Of a stretch of DNA of 8,828 nucleotides, positions 1-6,750 are shown piece by piece. The DNA lies in NCBI GenBank assembly GCA_900544905.1, contig UQXF01000114.1:1-8828 (forward strand). The letters run 5' to 3'. The stretch is from an uncultured Clostridium sp. Its GTDB lineage: Bacteria; Bacillota; Clostridia; Lachnospirales; Lachnospiraceae. The notes under the pieces were generated by a model. It made no database searches. It was not told the origin of the DNA and was given only the letters and a program-made list of their open reading frames with translations. Both the position numbers and the translations under genes were made by a program. The number at the start of each line of letters is the position of its first letter. Within the stretch, counting starts at the first letter, position 1.

Positions 1-66
1 CTCATCCGGTAGAGCGCCACCTTGCCAAGGTGGAGGTAGCGAGTTCGAGCCTCGTCATCCGCTCCA
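1..66 (+). tRNA. tRNA-Gly (anticodon GCC), 5'-truncated
   Basis: The anticodon arm is CCACC-TTGCCAA-GGTGG, giving anticodon GCC (glycine). The T arm has a TTCGAGC loop closed by GCGAG/CTCGT. The 3' acceptor strand CATCCGC (56-62) is followed by discriminator T63 and an encoded CCA at 64-66. The D stem enters at its second base (CTC pairing with GAGC), so about 10 nt of the 5' end (acceptor 5' strand, positions 8-9 and the first D-stem base) lie outside the window. The truncation is due to the window edge and is no sign of a pseudogene. Confidence 0.95.
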
Positions 67-73
67 TTCTCTT

Positions 74-104
74 AATGCCAATTAAATTTAATTGGCATTT
101 TTTT
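74..104 (+). terminator. Rho-independent terminator after tRNA-Gly
   Basis: Positions 74-86 (AATGCCAATTAAA) and 87-99 (TTTAATTGGCATT) form a perfect 26-bp palindrome. As RNA it folds to a stem with a small AT-rich apical loop, followed at once by a T run through 104. It starts 7 bases after the tRNA-Gly CCA. It would separate tRNA-Gly from tRNA-Cys unless it is leaky. Confidence 0.8.
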
Positions 105-130
105 GACAGAGAGAGCGTACAATTCAATAC

Positions 131-201
131 GGCGCCATAGCCAAGTGGTAAGGCAGAGGTCTGCAACACCTTCATCACCAGTTCAAATCTGGTTGGCGCC
201 T
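131..201 (+). tRNA. tRNA-Cys (anticodon GCA), CCA not encoded
   Basis: The acceptor GGCGCCA (131-137) pairs with the 3' strand TGGCGCC ending at 200, and discriminator U73 is T201, as expected for Cys tRNAs. The anticodon stem is GAGGT/ACCTT with loop CTGCAAC, anticodon GCA. The T arm is CACCAG-TTCAAAT-CTGGTT-like. The bases after the discriminator are TTA, so CCA must be added post-transcriptionally, unlike the neighbouring tRNA-Gly. No variable-arm extension is seen, which excludes Ser/Leu/Tyr-type tRNAs. Confidence 0.95.
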
Positions 202-224
202 TTATCAAAATATAATGAAATTAA

Positions 225-266
225 AAAAATCCTTGAAAACATTCAGTTTTCGAGGATTTTTCTTTT
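225..266 (+). terminator. Rho-independent terminator after tRNA-Cys
   Basis: The left arm AAATCCTTGAAAAC (227-240) pairs with GTTTTCGAGGATTT (246-259), with one T-G wobble and the 5-nt loop ATTCA. A T-rich tract (TTTTTCTTTT) follows to about 266. It ends the tRNA transcript and insulates the yitT-family gene, whose ATG is 46 bp further on. Confidence 0.85.
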
Positions 267-311
267 AAAACCGAACAAACTAATAGGAAAAGATTTGTTT
301 GGAGGTATATC

Positions 312-1184
312 ATGAATGAACGGGTTACAAATACCAGAAATACTTTAAAAAAGCTTCTGGTTATTCTCTTGGGCACTTTTATATATTCTGCGGGTATTGG
401 ATTGTTTCTTGACCCCAATGAGCTCGCACCTGGAGGAGTTGTCGGTCTTGCAGTTGTTGCAAGTCATTCTATTGGTGGTGAAACCGGAACATGGTATTTT
501 CTTTTAAATGTTCCGATTATTTTACTGGGTTGGTGGAAGTTTGGTGGAAAGTTTATTATCTATAGTTTTTATGCCATTGCCCTAAATTCTGTTTTCACGA
601 ATATTTTCAGTATGTTTCCTAAAATTACAGATAATCTGTTACTGGCAGCTATTGCAGGCAGTATAATGGTAGGAACAGGGATTGGTCTGGTGCTTCGGAT
701 TGGTTCTACAACCGGAGGTATGGATATTATAATAAAGCTTTTGAGAAGAAGATTTCCGGCTATAAAAACAAGCACTTTTTTTATTACAATAGATATTTTA
801 ATAGTAGTGATATCCGGATTTGTCTTTAAGGATTTTGATGTTGCAATGTATGCATTTATAACGGTTGTGTTAAATGGACGTGTAATGGATTATATTTTAT
901 ATGGAAAAGATGAAGCGAGGCTCATCTATATTGTATCAGATAAGCCGGAACAATTACTTCGCCGCATATTACAGGAATTGGAGATTGGCGCCACCATACT
1001 TACGGGTAAAGGTGCATATAGTAACCACGATAAACAGATTATTATGTGCGTTATTAAAAAAAGGGGAACTCCTAAGCTTCATGAAATTGTAAAACAGGAG
1101 GATAATCATGCATTTATGATTATCACCAGTGCCAGTGAGATTTATGGCGAGGGATATAAAAATATTTTAATGGATAGAGTTTAA
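312..1184 (+). CDS. YitT family membrane protein (DUF161 membrane domain + DUF2179)
   Basis: This is a 290-aa integral membrane protein of the widespread YitT family. Family members are conserved in Firmicutes, usually in several paralogues, and no transported substrate is firmly established. Hydrophobic segments are visible at about residues 14-33, 62-75, 81-98, 108-128, 155-172 and 176-188. The glycine-rich signature GSTTGGMDII (131-140) is the family hallmark. From about residue 203 to 282 lies the soluble C-terminal DUF2179 domain (IYIVSDKPEQL... GATILTGKGAY... SASEIYGEG). Length is typical (B. subtilis paralogues are about 280 aa). The start is set by GGAGG at 301-305, 6 bases before the ATG. 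No terminator is evident between its stop and the next promoter, so read-through into the following operon is possible. The family call is secure; the biochemical role is unknown. Confidence 0.93.
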   Translation: MNERVTNTRNTLKKLLVILLGTFIYSAGIGLFLDPNELAPGGVVGLAVVASHSIGGETGTWYFLLNVPIILLGWWKFGGKFIIYSFYAIALNSVFTNIFSMFPKITDNLLLAAIAGSIMVGTGIGLVLRIGSTTGGMDIIIKLLRRRFPAIKTSTFFITIDILIVVISGFVFKDFDVAMYAFITVVLNGRVMDYILYGKDEARLIYIVSDKPEQLLRRILQELEIGATILTGKGAYSNHDKQIIMCVIKKRGTPKLHEIVKQEDNHAFMIITSASEIYGEGYKNILMDRV

Positions 1185-1242
1185 AGATAAAAAAATAGAA
1201 AAACAGAAAATGAGGAAGATGATGGGAAATGTACGAATCATT

Positions 1243-1271
1243 TTGCATTTTATCACTATGTTTGATATAAT
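1243..1271 (+). promoter_or_regulatory. Sigma-A promoter for the decarboxylase-tmk-rsmI operon
   Basis: The -35 is TTGCAT (1243-1248), followed by a 17-bp spacer and the perfect -10 TATAAT (1266-1271). The -10 is preceded by TGA, an extended -10 TGn. Transcription would start near 1278, leaving a leader of about 32 nt before the decarboxylase ATG at 1310. It is the best promoter match upstream of the seven-gene run. Confidence 0.75.
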
Positions 1272-1309
1272 AAATTGGATTATATTTATTTGCAGGAAAG
1301 GCACAGGTT

Positions 1310-2866
1310 ATGGAACAACCAATACTGGGCGGATTAATTGCATATAATACGGAGGGCTCTTATCCATGGCATATGCCGGGGCATAAGAGACGGCTGAATA
1401 CTATTTTTCCGGATTATGTTGAAAATCCTTTTTCGATTGATGTAACCGAGGTAGGAGATTTGGACGAATTTCATTGTCCGGGAGGTATTATTAAAGAAGC
1501 TTTTGATAAGGCAGCGGATATATATGGCTCCAGTCAAAGCTATTATCTGGTAAATGGCTCCACATGTGGCATATTGGCTGCCATATCGGCGGTTTGCAGA
1601 CCTGGAGATACCTTGATTGTGGCGAGAAATTGTCACAAATCCGTTTATCACGCTATCCGATTGCTGAAGCTGAAGCCTGTATTTATCATGCCGGAATGGA
1701 ATGACAGCTTTGGAATGTTTGGCGGTGTTTCGGCAGACAAGGTAAAAAAGGCAATAAAAGAGCATTCAGGAGCAAAAGCAGTTATTCTTGTATCGCCGAC
1801 CTACGAGGGAGTAGTCAGCGATATAGAAAAAATTGCAAAAGCAGCACATAAGGCAAAAATACCTTTGCTTGTAGATGAAGCACATGGTGCACATTTTGAA
1901 TATATGGCAAATGTAAATGAAACCATTTCTACTACCAATTATAAAAAGGTTCCTGACCCGGCAATTCGTCTTGGTGCGGATATTGTAGTAGAGAGTCTTC
2001 ATAAGACATTACCGGCAATGACCCAGTGTGCAATATTGCATATTAAGAGTGACATTGTAAACAGGGAACGGCTGGAGGAATTTTTATCTATCTATCAGAG
2101 CTCTTCTCCGTCTTATGTGTTTATGGCGGCAATCGAAGGCTGTATTGAAAAAATGGACCATGAGAGGGACGGTCTCTTTATTGTCTATAAGCAGTTATTG
2201 GCGGAATACCGGAAGAAATTTGAACAGCTTTCTTACATCCATTTGGTGGGGGAAAATGATTTTAAAAAGCATAGTATTTATGGCTATGACGATGGCAAGC
2301 TGGTTTTTTCAGTAAAAAACTGTGGCATAAAAAAAGACGACCGTATTCAGCCATTAAATGGTGTAATGCTTAGAAATATATTGGCAGAGGAGTACGGACA
2401 GATGATGGAAATGGCAGGTAAAAATTATGTGCTTGCCATGACCTCAGTTGCCGATTCCAAGGAGGCATTTGAGGCACTTTACCAGGCATTAGAGGCGATA
2501 GATGGGCAGCTAATTGATTTAGCGGAAACAGCCGATATTTATAATGAGGAAACAATAAATTATGCAAGACTTCCGGAGCGCAGGATGAACATAGCCGAAG
2601 CGAGAGAGAGCAGTCATTCGGAGATTCCGCTTATGGAGGCGGCTGGCCGTGTCAGTGGAGAGTATGTGTATATCTATCCACCAGGTATTCCCATTGTTGC
2701 GCCGGGAGAGATGTTTTCAAAAGAGATTGTAAGGGAGCTTCAGGCTGCAGTAGAGCAGGGGCTCAATGTTAAGGGAGTATGTATCGGTAAGGAGAACCGA
2801 TTAATGGTTACCGTAATCCGGGAAAACAGATGGTTATCCCGGAGAAAGAAATTTAATGACAGATAG
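1310..2866 (+). CDS. yaaO: PLP-dependent Orn/Lys/Arg-type decarboxylase (YaaO-like)
   Basis: This 518-aa fold-type I PLP enzyme belongs to the Orn/Lys/Arg decarboxylase family, cytoplasmic and expected to decarboxylate a basic amino acid to a polyamine precursor. Sequence signs are HMPGHKR (21-27), SxxSxYLVNGSTCG (74-87), H109 (likely ring stacking), the PLP-binding DEAHG (189-193), and SLHKT (229-233) with Schiff-base Lys232. The C-terminal domain contains YIYPPGIPIVAPGE near residues 453-466. The ATG has AGGAAAGG at 1294-1301. Its place directly before tmk matches B. subtilis yaaO. Residues about 198-219, between DEAHG and the LGADIVVESLHK block, look longer than the usual short loop. Substrate (Arg, Lys or Orn) cannot be decided from sequence. 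The end overlaps the longest possible tmk reading frame, which supports one operon. Confidence 0.88.
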   Translation: MEQPILGGLIAYNTEGSYPWHMPGHKRRLNTIFPDYVENPFSIDVTEVGDLDEFHCPGGIIKEAFDKAADIYGSSQSYYLVNGSTCGILAAISAVCRPGDTLIVARNCHKSVYHAIRLLKLKPVFIMPEWNDSFGMFGGVSADKVKKAIKEHSGAKAVILVSPTYEGVVSDIEKIAKAAHKAKIPLLVDEAHGAHFEYMANVNETISTTNYKKVPDPAIRLGADIVVESLHKTLPAMTQCAILHIKSDIVNRERLEEFLSIYQSSSPSYVFMAAIEGCIEKMDHERDGLFIVYKQLLAEYRKKFEQLSYIHLVGENDFKKHSIYGYDDGKLVFSVKNCGIKKDDRIQPLNGVMLRNILAEEYGQMMEMAGKNYVLAMTSVADSKEAFEALYQALEAIDGQLIDLAETADIYNEETINYARLPERRMNIAEARESSHSEIPLMEAAGRVSGEYVYIYPPGIPIVAPGEMFSKEIVRELQAAVEQGLNVKGVCIGKENRLMVTVIRENRWLSRRKKFNDR

Positions 2867-2927
2867 AAAAAACTGCTGGTCGATTAAAAACAGGCGGATA
2901 AAAAACAAAAAGGATAGGGGAAAGCTT

Positions 2928-3557
2928 GTGGAAGGAATATTTATTACAATGGAAGGACCGGATGGTTCTGGTAAAACAACGCAGATTGATTTGTTGAAAA
3001 AATACCTGGAAAGCAGGGGATATGATATTGTGATTGCCAGAGAGCCGGGAGGCACCGTAATTGGAGAGGCGATACGCAAGATTATCTTAAATAAAGAGTA
3101 TCAGGAAATGAGCCATATGACAGAGCTTCTTCTCTATGCCGCTGCCCGGGCACAGCTTGTGAATCAGGTAATTCGTCCGGCACTGTCAGAGGGAAAGGCA
3201 GTTATCTGTGACCGTTTTGTGGAGTCCTCTGCAGTTTATCAGGGAATTGGAAGAGGTCTTGGTGTGGAAACCGTATATGAGGTTAACAATTATGCCCTGG
3301 GAGATGTGAGTCCAAAGCTTACTATTTTTATGGATTTGGATGCCAAAGAAGGGATTAAGCGAAAAGAACACCAGGCAGAGCTGGACCGTATGGAAATGGA
3401 GGATTTGAGTTTTCATAACAGAGTGGTGGAGGGATACCGGCAGCTGGCCCAGCTTTGGCCGGAGCGTATTTTTTCAATAGATGCCACATTGCCAATTGAA
3501 GAAATACATAGTATGATTGTACAGGAAGTAGAAAAGCGTTTTTTTGATGCACAGTGA
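2928..3557 (+). CDS. tmk: Thymidylate kinase (dTMP kinase)
   Basis: Tmk phosphorylates dTMP to dTDP with ATP, the essential step before dTTP in DNA synthesis. From the chosen start the protein is 209 aa, the normal family size. Motifs are the P-loop GPDGSGKT (10-17), REPGGT (38-43), CDRFVESSAVYQG (94-106, DR[YF] motif) and a charged LID (about 143-160, IKRKEHQAELDRMEMED). The P-loop lacks the Arg of yeast/human type I enzymes and the LID is basic, as in bacterial type II. Start choice: GTG at 2928, which has GGGG (2917-2920) 7 bases upstream and gives the standard N-terminus EGIFITMEGPDG. The same frame is open back to ATG 2856, inside the decarboxylase end, which would add 24 basic residues (KNRRIKNKK-type) not expected in the family. 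That longer form is possible but less likely. Confidence 0.93.
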   Translation: MEGIFITMEGPDGSGKTTQIDLLKKYLESRGYDIVIAREPGGTVIGEAIRKIILNKEYQEMSHMTELLLYAAARAQLVNQVIRPALSEGKAVICDRFVESSAVYQGIGRGLGVETVYEVNNYALGDVSPKLTIFMDLDAKEGIKRKEHQAELDRMEMEDLSFHNRVVEGYRQLAQLWPERIFSIDATLPIEEIHSMIVQEVEKRFFDAQ

Positions 3558-3594
3558 AAATGATATTATCAGGGGATAGAAAGGAGAGATAACC

Positions 3595-4035
3595 GTGGAT
3601 ATGAGAATTAACCAGCTGACAGGGCAGGCACCGGTGGAAGCGCAGACTCAGACAACAAAAAGTGACGACAGCTTTAAATTCACTTTAGTCAGCCATATTG
3701 AAAATAATGAATTACAGGAAAAGCTCTCCAATCTGATGAAGGATATTGAGGAACAGGGCAACAAGATTGCAAAGCATATGGATATCCGGGATATGAAGCG
3801 TTACCGGAATCTTGTAAAAGAGTTTATGAATGAGGTGGCGGCGAACTCCCACGCATTTTCCAGAGAGAATTTTCTAGACCGCCGGGGCAGGCACCGGGTG
3901 TACGGAATTGTTAAGGAAGTGGATAAATCATTAGATGATTTGGCACAGGAATTATTAAAAGATGAGAAGGATAATTTAGCCATTCTAAATAAAATAGATG
4001 ATATACGTGGAATGCTACTGGATATTTCCACTTGA
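3595..4035 (+). CDS. yaaR: YaaR family protein (DUF327)
   Basis: This 146-aa, highly charged, helix-rich soluble protein matches the YaaR/DUF327 family in length and pattern. The conserved core is DIRDMKRYRNLVKEF (63-77) followed by FLDRRGRHRVYGIVKEVD (93-110). No catalytic motif, signal peptide or membrane segment is visible, and the family has no settled function. The GTG start (3595) is preferred because AGGAG (3582-3586) is well spaced for it and less so for the ATG at 3601; the difference is two residues. It lies 37 bp after tmk, where Bacillus has yaaQ (darA, c-di-AMP receptor) in between, and just before holB. It is translationally close to holB: its stop is 23 bp before the holB ATG. 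Confidence 0.9.
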   Translation: MDMRINQLTGQAPVEAQTQTTKSDDSFKFTLVSHIENNELQEKLSNLMKDIEEQGNKIAKHMDIRDMKRYRNLVKEFMNEVAANSHAFSRENFLDRRGRHRVYGIVKEVDKSLDDLAQELLKDEKDNLAILNKIDDIRGMLLDIST

Positions 4036-4058
4036 TTTGGGCAGAAAGGATAAGGCAT

Positions 4059-5054
4059 ATGGCAAATTTTAGTGATATTATCGGACATGAGGATATTGTA
4101 AAGCATTTTAAGAGCAGTATTGAGCTTTCCAAAGTATCCCATGCATATATATTAAATGGAGAAAAGGGTGTGGGGAAAAAGACACTGGCATCTGTTGTGG
4201 CAAAATCGCTGCAATGCGAAAGCGGTGAGCCGGACCCATGCGGCAAGTGTAAATCCTGTCTCCAGGCAGAGACCGGTAACCAGCCGGATATTATCTGGGT
4301 AAAGCATGAGAAGCCGAATGTTATCTCCGTGGATGAAATCCGGACTCAGATTGTAAATGATATTGATTTGAAGCCATACAGCAGCAGATACAAAATCTAT
4401 ATTGTACCGGATTCCCAGATGATGAACCAGCAGGCGCAAAATGCACTGTTGAAGACATTGGAGGAACCACCGGAATATGCGATTATTATGCTGCTTACCA
4501 ATAACGTAGACAAGTTTCTGCCAACGATTTTAAGCAGATGTATTGTCCTTAATTTTAAGCCGGTGGAACCGCTTCATATGATGGAATATCTGGTATCGAA
4601 TATAGGTGTAGACCAGGAGAAGGCAAGATTTTGTACGGATTTTGCCCAGGGTAACCTTGGCAAGGCAGTGCGGCTTGCCATTTCACCGGATTATAATGAA
4701 ATCAGGGAAGACAGTGTCCGCCTGCTTCGCAAAATCTCTGATATGGAAATGGACGAGATTATCCAGGCGGTTAAAAACATGGGAAAATATAAGCTGGATA
4801 TTACAGATTATATAGATATCATGACCATGTGGTTTCGGGATATCCTGATGGTGAAGATATCAAATTCACCAAATAAAATAATATTTAAGCATGAGTTTTC
4901 AGTTATGAAGAAACAAGCCAGCAGAATGTCCTATGAAGGAATTGAGAAGATTTTAGAGGCGATGGATAAGCTGAAGGTCCGGTTAGAGGCCAATGTGAAC
5001 TTTGATATTGCCATGGAGCTGATGCTGCTTACAATAAAGGAGAATATGGAATGA
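4059..5054 (+). CDS. holB: DNA polymerase III delta' subunit
   Basis: Delta' is part of the clamp loader, which with tau/gamma and delta loads the sliding clamp. The chosen product is 331 aa (B. subtilis HolB is about 329). Features: FSDIIGHEDIV at the N-terminus; a P-loop-like GEKGVGKKT (34-42) where the residue after GK is Lys rather than Thr/Ser, so ATP hydrolysis is doubtful, as usual for delta'; a zinc-binding Cys set C53, C61, C64, C67; NALLKTLEEPPEYAIIMLLTNN (128-149); and the SRC motif (159-161) characteristic of clamp-loader subunits. The Walker B region reads VPDSQ, lacking the DE pair. ATG 4059 has AAAGGA (4045-4050) at 8-nt spacing. An in-frame TTG at 4032 would add nine residues overlapping yaaR, but lacks family support. 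The stop overlaps ricT by ATGA. Confidence 0.94.
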   Translation: MANFSDIIGHEDIVKHFKSSIELSKVSHAYILNGEKGVGKKTLASVVAKSLQCESGEPDPCGKCKSCLQAETGNQPDIIWVKHEKPNVISVDEIRTQIVNDIDLKPYSSRYKIYIVPDSQMMNQQAQNALLKTLEEPPEYAIIMLLTNNVDKFLPTILSRCIVLNFKPVEPLHMMEYLVSNIGVDQEKARFCTDFAQGNLGKAVRLAISPDYNEIREDSVRLLRKISDMEMDEIIQAVKNMGKYKLDITDYIDIMTMWFRDILMVKISNSPNKIIFKHEFSVMKKQASRMSYEGIEKILEAMDKLKVRLEANVNFDIAMELMLLTIKENME

Positions 5055-5956
5055 TAGAGGTAATAGGTGTACGGTTCAGACCGAATGGCAAAATATATTA
5101 TTTTGCACCCAACGGTATTGAGCTGGAAGTAGGAGATGCAGTGATTGTGGAAACTGCAAGAGGAGTGGAATACGGTAAAGTAGTACTGGGAAAAAGAGAG
5201 ATTGAAGAGGGAAATATCACATCTACGTTAAAGCCGGTTATCCGTAAGGCTACTCCCGAGGACGACAAAAAGAACGAGGCAAACAAGGCAAAATGTAAGA
5301 GCGCATTTGATATCTGTTTAGAGAAGATTGCAAAGCATGGTCTTGAGATGAAGCTGATTGATGTGGAATATACCTTTGATAACAATAAGGTGCTGTTCTA
5401 TTTTACCGCAGACGGAAGAATTGATTTCAGGGAGCTTGTAAAGGATTTGGCTTCTGTATTTAAGACAAGAATTGAGCTTCGGCAGATTGGCGTCAGAGAT
5501 GAAACAAAAATTTTAGGCGGAATTGGTATTTGTGGAAGAGAGCTCTGCTGCCACAAGCATTTATCAGATTTTGTTCCCGTATCCATTAAGATGGCAAAGG
5601 AGCAGAACCTGTCGCTGAATCCAACCAAGATATCAGGTGTTTGCGGACGTTTAATGTGCTGTCTGAAAAATGAGCAGGAAACCTATGAGTATCTGAATGA
5701 CAAGCTTCCTAATGTAGGAGATTTTGTCAGGACAATAGATGGATTTAAGGGTGAGGTAAGCAGTGTGAGTGTGCTTCGCCAGAAGGTAAAGGTTATTGTG
5801 GAGCTGGAGAACGGGGATAAGGAAATCCGGGAATACAAGACGGATGAACTGAAGTTTAAGCCAAAGAAACGCCGCAATAACGAAAAGGTAAATGATGAAG
5901 AATTGAAGGCACTGGAAGCGCTGGAGAAGCAGGAAAGCGGCTCTAAAATTGATTAG
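5051..5956 (+). CDS. ricT: RicT / YaaT, PSP1 domain Fe-S protein
   Basis: RicT (YaaT) is the PSP1-domain subunit of the B. subtilis Ric complex with RicA (YmcA) and RicF (YlbF). That complex carries Fe-S clusters, promotes RNase Y-dependent maturation of operon mRNAs and influences competence, sporulation and biofilm. Here the 301-aa protein has an N-terminal barrel-like part (1-60), the PSP1 core (about 60-210), and two matching cysteine motifs, CGRELCC (161-167) and CGRLMCC (198-204), so six cluster-ligand candidates (C161, C166, C167, C198, C203, C204) are intact. The stretch LNPTKISGVCGR is strongly family-typical. The C-terminal 34 residues are a Lys/Glu-rich, probably disordered tail; the protein is about 25 aa longer than B. 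subtilis YaaT. The ATG overlaps the holB stop (ATGA), with AGGAG inside the holB end, so translation is coupled. Confidence 0.94.
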   Translation: MIEVIGVRFRPNGKIYYFAPNGIELEVGDAVIVETARGVEYGKVVLGKREIEEGNITSTLKPVIRKATPEDDKKNEANKAKCKSAFDICLEKIAKHGLEMKLIDVEYTFDNNKVLFYFTADGRIDFRELVKDLASVFKTRIELRQIGVRDETKILGGIGICGRELCCHKHLSDFVPVSIKMAKEQNLSLNPTKISGVCGRLMCCLKNEQETYEYLNDKLPNVGDFVRTIDGFKGEVSSVSVLRQKVKVIVELENGDKEIREYKTDELKFKPKKRRNNEKVNDEELKALEALEKQESGSKID

Positions 5957-5991
5957 AGGAATGTCTGAGGCAGGGACATGGGAGTAAAATA

Positions 5992-6729
5992 ATGATTTTG
6001 GAAGATGAGCGTTTAGATGATTTGCAGTGTAAAGGATATCAGCTGATTCAAAAGCCGAAGGGCTTCTGCTTTGGTGTGGATGCGGTATTATTATCGGACT
6101 ATGCAAAGGTGAAAAAGGGACAGCGGGTGCTGGATTTGTGTACGGGAAGCGGCGTGATTCCCATATTACTGGCAGCCAAGACAGAGGGGGATGAATTTTG
6201 CGGTCTGGAGCTGCAGCCGGAATATGCGGACATGGCAGGCAGGAGCGTTTTATGGAATCATTTAGAGGATAAAGTAAATATTGTTTGTGGAGATGTAAAG
6301 GATATAAAGAAGCTGTTTTCCCCAGCTTCTTTTCCTGTTGTTACGGTGAATCCTCCTTATATGACAGAGCATCACGGTCTTACGAACCTCTATGAGCCGA
6401 AAACCATAGCCAGGCATGAGGTAGCCCTTTCTTTAGAGGATGTGGTTGCTGCCGCCAGTTATGTGTTACCGGAGAGCGGAAATTTTTATATGATACATAA
6501 GCCGTTCCGTCTGGCAGAGATATTCAGGGTAATGAAGGAATACCGCATTGAGCCGAAGAGAATCCGGTTTGTTCATCCCTATGTGGAGAAAGAGCCTACC
6601 ATGGTGCTGATTGAGGGCTTAAAGGGAGGCAGGGAAAGAGTTATAATTGAACCTCCACTTATAATGTACAGGGAACGGAATATATACAGTGATGAAATAT
6701 ATAGAATTTATGGCAAAAAGACATTATAA
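5992..6729 (+). CDS. yabB: tRNA1(Val) (adenine-N6)-methyltransferase family protein (TrmN6/YabB)
   Basis: This is a 245-aa Rossmann-fold SAM-dependent N6-adenine methyltransferase. Motif I is VLDLCTGSGVIPILLA (46-61) and the catalytic motif IV is NPPY (120-123), typical for N6-adenine methylation of nucleic acid. The N-terminal QLIQKPKGFCFGVDAVLLSDY (17-37) is the pattern of the YfiC/TrmN6/YabB family, whose E. coli member methylates A37 of tRNA-Val. Length fits (YabB is about 247 aa). The ATG has GGGAG (5980-5984) at 7-nt spacing. It stands between ricT and rsmI as in Bacillus, although yabA (before it) and yazA (after it) are absent here. The tRNA substrate is inferred from family only. Confidence 0.9.
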   Translation: MILEDERLDDLQCKGYQLIQKPKGFCFGVDAVLLSDYAKVKKGQRVLDLCTGSGVIPILLAAKTEGDEFCGLELQPEYADMAGRSVLWNHLEDKVNIVCGDVKDIKKLFSPASFPVVTVNPPYMTEHHGLTNLYEPKTIARHEVALSLEDVVAAASYVLPESGNFYMIHKPFRLAEIFRVMKEYRIEPKRIRFVHPYVEKEPTMVLIEGLKGGRERVIIEPPLIMYRERNIYSDEIYRIYGKKTL

Positions 6730-6750
6730 AAGAGATGAGGAAGATATATT

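Noticed and set aside
103..130. Classic TTGACA promoter for tRNA-Cys
   Set aside because: A 16-17 bp spacer from TTGACA would put the -10 at the tRNA boundary and the start inside the tRNA. The only good -10 is 9 bp away, so it was not annotated as a promoter.
211..216. TATAAT as -10 for the YitT-family gene
   Set aside because: No acceptable -35 exists at 16-18 bp, and a terminator follows between this site and the gene.
1334..1765. 143-aa minus-strand open frame inside the decarboxylase gene
   Set aside because: Composition is Ile/Arg/Cys-rich and unlike a protein family, it has no ribosome binding site, and it lies fully within a well-supported gene on the other strand.
5961..5987. Eight-codon mini-ORF (MSEAGTWE) between ricT and yabB
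   Set aside because: The purine-rich stretch before it is only about one base from the ATG, and so short a frame has no support.
5651..6106. 151-aa minus-strand open frame across the ricT-yabB junction
   Set aside because: It overlaps two well-supported genes, its sequence is His/Leu/Ile-rich without any motif, and no initiation site is visible.
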